Assembly (NCBI GenBank): GCA_963785245.1
Contig: CAWAUO010000006.1
Location: 372,001 to 436,000 of the forward strand
Length of the DNA: 64,000 bases
Direction: 5' to 3'
Source of the DNA: JAHEEL01 sp963785245
GTDB taxonomy: Bacteria > Actinomycetota > Acidimicrobiia > Spongiisociales > UBA5794
Below the pieces are notes generated by a model, which did not search any database, was not told where the DNA came from, and saw nothing but the letters and a program-made list of their open reading frames with translations. The translations under genes and the position numbers were made by a program. Within the stretch, counting starts at the first letter, position 1, and each line of letters begins with the position of its first letter. Shown here in pieces: positions 61,351 through 64,000 of this stretch.

Positions 61351-62955
61351 ATGAGTACAGCCAGCCCCCACGACAATCTGATCATGATCGGCGGTGGAGA
61401 ACTTGGGCGATGCCCAACCCGCATCCATCATGATCGCTTCAACGCCACCGAACGGATCGATGATCCTGTGATTGAGCGGCGAGTCGCTGACGGGCGGGCG
61501 TGGGAGAAGACCGTCGTCGCACACGTCCTCGAAGGAACGGATCCAGCAGTCATCTCACGGCCCGGAGAGCTGATCGACCCCGACCTCCCGGCCACGATCG
61601 GTTCAGGAGTCAGGGCCGCCGAACGAGAAGCCATCACCGTTGAGGCGCTCCGTTCGGGCGTTCCGATCATTGTCGGAGGTCGGCTTGCGGAAGAGAGCCT
61701 TCAGTCCGTCGGGGCACCCGATCTCCTCATCAAACTCCATGATGGCTACGCCCCCATCGACGTGAAGCACCACAAGGCGATCGGACGGTCAGGGATCCCC
61801 GCCCGGGCGACATCGATCGATCACCTCGACGATACGAACGGCACTCCGGTGCCCTTCCGCAGCGGCCGCGTCAACGATCTGTTCCAGGTGGCCCACTACT
61901 GGCGCCTCCTCGACCACCACGGCTTTGCGAATCCTCGGCACCTCGGAGCAATCATCGGAGCGGAGAGCTCCCTGCTCGCGGTGTGGGTCGACCTCGGAGC
62001 GGGTGATCCATCATTTCTCGGTCGCCAACTCGAAGCGTTGGACGAGGCCATCGTCGTCGCGGAAGCTGGCAGGATCCAGCCGACGCGCCCACTCATACCC
62101 CCGGTCTGGCGAGGGGCCTGCCGATCTTGTCCATGGGCCGACTTCTGCCGCGACGAACTCGAAGCCATCGATCACGTCTCGCTCCTCCCGGCGATCGGCG
62201 CACACGACACGAAACGTCTGCTCGACTCCGGGGTCGCAACGACCACCCACATGGCGAGACTCCAACCGGGCTCCGTCCACGGCGGGTACGAAGTGAGTGA
62301 GGAGGCGATCCTCCAGGCCAGGGCCCGCGCATCGGGATCACTGCTGCGCCGAATCGGTGTCGATCTTGCCCTGCCGTCTGCGATCAACGAGATCGACTTC
62401 GACGTGGAGACGTACCTCGGAACCCTCTATCTGGCCGGACTCCTCGTCCATGAACCGGACGGCGCCGCGTTCCGACCCATCTCGAATTGGACGGGAACGC
62501 CGTCCGGTGAGCGCCAAGTCGTCGAAGACCTCTTCCGATACTTCGATGAGCTTGCCGAACAAGGCGATGTCGTTGTGTACCACTGGACCGGGTACGAGCG
62601 AACGATCCTCAAGGAGGCATCCGAGCGACATGGGCTTTCGATGCAATCTGCCCCGTCCGTCGACGACTGGTTCGATCGCTACGCCTGCGACCTCTGGTCG
62701 TGGATCAAGCAGCGGTTCGTCTCACCGAACGGCTACTCGCTCAAGGTCATCGCGCCGCTGTGCGGCTTCGACTGGCGCGACGATGATCCGGGAGGGGCGC
62801 AGTCCGAACTCTGGTACGTCGACGCGCTGGCGGGCAACGACGTACAGCGTGCCCGCCTCCTCGAGTACAACGAAGACGACGTTGCCGCACAGGCCGCGAT
62901 CCGCGAGTGGGTCCGAACGCAACCGCAAGATCCGGCGAGTCGTACGATGGCGTGA
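61351..62955 (+). CDS. TM0106-family RecB-like nuclease
   Basis: A 534-residue protein of the RecB-like TM0106 group. N-terminal PD-(D/E)XK-like part: RIHHDRFNATERIDD, GRLAEESLQSVGAPDLLIKL, YAPIDVKHHKAIGRSGIP (Asp and Lys of the core), RSCPWADFCRDELEAIDHV with Cys pair reminiscent of the AddB-type cluster. C-terminal RNase H-like region: NEIDFDVETYLGTLYLAGLL and VVVYHWTGYERTILKEASER. ATG 61351 (MSTAS) was chosen over an ATG nine bases earlier. Likely role in DNA repair or processing. Confidence 0.75.
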   Translation: MSTASPHDNLIMIGGGELGRCPTRIHHDRFNATERIDDPVIERRVADGRAWEKTVVAHVLEGTDPAVISRPGELIDPDLPATIGSGVRAAEREAITVEALRSGVPIIVGGRLAEESLQSVGAPDLLIKLHDGYAPIDVKHHKAIGRSGIPARATSIDHLDDTNGTPVPFRSGRVNDLFQVAHYWRLLDHHGFANPRHLGAIIGAESSLLAVWVDLGAGDPSFLGRQLEALDEAIVVAEAGRIQPTRPLIPPVWRGACRSCPWADFCRDELEAIDHVSLLPAIGAHDTKRLLDSGVATTTHMARLQPGSVHGGYEVSEEAILQARARASGSLLRRIGVDLALPSAINEIDFDVETYLGTLYLAGLLVHEPDGAAFRPISNWTGTPSGERQVVEDLFRYFDELAEQGDVVVYHWTGYERTILKEASERHGLSMQSAPSVDDWFDRYACDLWSWIKQRFVSPNGYSLKVIAPLCGFDWRDDDPGGAQSELWYVDALAGNDVQRARLLEYNEDDVAAQAAIREWVRTQPQDPASRTMA

Positions 62956-62994
62956 CCCGGAGAATACGAGCCGTTCGTTCGGCGTTGCCTGAGC

Positions 62995-63672
62995 ATGGAT
63001 ACTGCAGAAGAGCAACACCTCGCCTGGCTCGCCCGATCCTTTGGGCGCACCGACTACCTGCCGCTGACACCCGCTGACCTCGCTGCGCTCTCCGACGCGG
63101 GATCGTACGTTGAGAAGTATCCCGGAACCCACCTCTTCAAGGAAGGCACCGAGTCGGAAGCGGCGTATGTGATCCGACACGGAGATGTTGAGCTGTTCCG
63201 CAACCGCACGGGAGGGCGCCTGATCGTCGGCCGAATTGGACCCGGCGCAGTCATCGGAGATATTGCACTTCTGCGAGGTCAGCCGTACATATCGAGTGCT
63301 CGTGCGGTGTCACACGTTGAGACCTTCCGACTCGATCGGGCGAGACTCCTCCCCGTCCTCCTCGACCACCCGAGGATCGCGATCCGATGGCTTGTCGCCG
63401 GCCTGAACCAACTCGAGGCAACGCAACGGCGGGTGCTCCGCCTCATGCGGGGAAGCGTGAAGGAGCAGGTCGCCGAGATGGTGCTCGATGAGGCGGATCG
63501 GCACGGAACCGTTCGGCTCTCGCAGGCGAGCCTCGCTGGACTCCTCGGTGCGAGCCGGCAGTCCGTCAACCAGTCGCTTTCGGAACTCCGTCGCGCCGGA
63601 GCGGTCGAGACGGGCTACCGGACCATCACCGTCGTCGACGCGGATCGACTTGCCGTGGCTGCCGGACGGTGA
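62995..63672 (+). CDS. Crp/Fnr-family transcriptional regulator
   Basis: A 225-residue regulator. Cyclic-nucleotide-binding-like domain ~35-130 (HLFKEGTESEAAYVIRHGDV, RIGPGAVIGDIALLRGQPYI, SARAVSHVETFRLDRARLLP), dimer helix, then Crp-type HTH (RLSQASLAGLLGASRQSVNQ, SLSELRRAGAVE). The phosphate-binding cassette GDIALLRGQPYISSA has Gly-Asp and Ser-Ala rather than the Arg-Ser of Crp, so cAMP may not be the ligand. Confidence 0.9.
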   Translation: MDTAEEQHLAWLARSFGRTDYLPLTPADLAALSDAGSYVEKYPGTHLFKEGTESEAAYVIRHGDVELFRNRTGGRLIVGRIGPGAVIGDIALLRGQPYISSARAVSHVETFRLDRARLLPVLLDHPRIAIRWLVAGLNQLEATQRRVLRLMRGSVKEQVAEMVLDEADRHGTVRLSQASLAGLLGASRQSVNQSLSELRRAGAVETGYRTITVVDADRLAVAAGR

Positions 63673-63683
63673 GGTGCCGTTGA

Positions 63684-64000
63684 TCAGTGCGTGCGTATCA
63701 CGGCGGAGCCGACACCGGCCACCGACCCGATCACGCTGAAGACCACGGCTTCGACAAGCGGGGATGGGAACGCTTCGAGCGCCGGACCCTGCATGGCTCC
63801 GATCGCGGCAACGACGCCTGAGGCGGCGAGGGCCATGGCGAAGGCGGCGGCGCCGATTCGCAGCACCGAACCGCGATCCGGCCGATCCGGGTTGTCCAGA
63901 CCAAAGAGCACGGGCGGTGCGCCGGCGACGAGCAATGGCGCCAGGTGGAACGTGGAGGCCGGCCGGATCAGAGCGACGAGTACCCACAGGCTGGCGAGCA
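63684..64000 (-). CDS. Membrane protein, truncated by window edge
   Basis: The C-terminal ~105 codons of a hydrophobic protein whose start lies beyond 64000. Segments include LASLWVLVALIRPASTFHLA, LRIGAAAFAMALAASGVVAA and VVFSVIGSVAGVGSAVIRTH (end). Three helices are likely. No family recognised; it converges on the Crp/Fnr-type gene. Confidence 0.6.
   Translation of the reverse strand, partial: LASLWVLVALIRPASTFHLAPLLVAGAPPVLFGLDNPDRPDRGSVLRIGAAAFAMALAASGVVAAIGAMQGPALEAFPSPLVEAVVFSVIGSVAGVGSAVIRTH

Noticed and set aside
1..64000. tRNA, rRNA and riboswitch genes
   Set aside because: Leaders and gaps were read for cloverleaf, rRNA-like and common riboswitch sequence and none was convincing; weakly structured RNAs could be missed by eye.

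Overview
The window looks like chromosome of a GC-rich actinobacterium, most likely an uncultured member of Acidimicrobiia or a close relative. Pointers are the large NAD-dependent glutamate dehydrogenase, two luciferase-like F420-type oxidoreductases, frequent GTG/TTG starts, tight ATGA/GTGA gene overlaps, DUF5667 and DivIVA-like proteins, and a HlyD-like adaptor carrying peptidoglycan-binding modules. Taxonomy is inference. No rRNA, tRNA, CRISPR array, insertion sequence or prophage was seen.

Layout. 1-2288 (minus): iron operon with a DtxR-type regulator, FeoA, and FeoB split into a GTPase protein and a membrane protein. 2437-7783: aspartate decarboxylase PanD, two overlapping membrane-anchored proteins, a lipocalin-like protein, an alpha/beta hydrolase, and glycerate 2-kinase with an apparent frameshift. 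7893-14994: a two-component system flanked by an exported acidic protein and a divergent exporter operon (Cys-motif lipoprotein, adaptor, ABC ATPase, permease); phased 11-bp direct repeats occur in both control regions. 15006-20424: short-chain dehydrogenase, flippase-like membrane protein, Yip1-like protein, frameshifted ComB homologue, decayed doxX, DivIVA-like protein. 20440-31567: giant glutamate dehydrogenase, universal stress protein, an NfnAB/GltD-like flavoprotein pair, cytochrome c, methyltransferase, TypA/BipA. 31658-45318: AzlCD, hydrolase, DUF389 protein, orphan solute-binding lipoprotein, UvrD-type helicase, P-loop protein, RarD, APH-like kinase, EamA transporter, two LLM oxidoreductases. 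45482-57295: GlgX-type debranching enzyme, acetyltransferase, a second Cys-motif lipoprotein beside an MMPL exporter, MFS transporter, parvulin-type foldase, aldo/keto reductase, ECF sigma factor with a DUF5667 partner. 57490-64000: GNAT gene broken by an in-frame TGA, TrkA-TrkH potassium uptake, TM0106-type nuclease, Crp/Fnr regulator, and a truncated membrane protein.

Three patterns cut across the genes. (1) An 11-bp direct repeat (TGAGAAGGGGG type) before the exported protein and in the divergent regulator/exporter region suggests one envelope-related regulon. (2) A roughly 55-bp intergenic element with core GAACCCWGGGTTC occurs in seven arms at five sites, always at gene ends. (3) Five genes carry apparent disabling lesions (gckA, comB, doxX, the DUF5667 gene, GNAT), which means either real decay or an error-prone consensus. 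Protein functions are assigned from recognisable motifs only; no database search was run.
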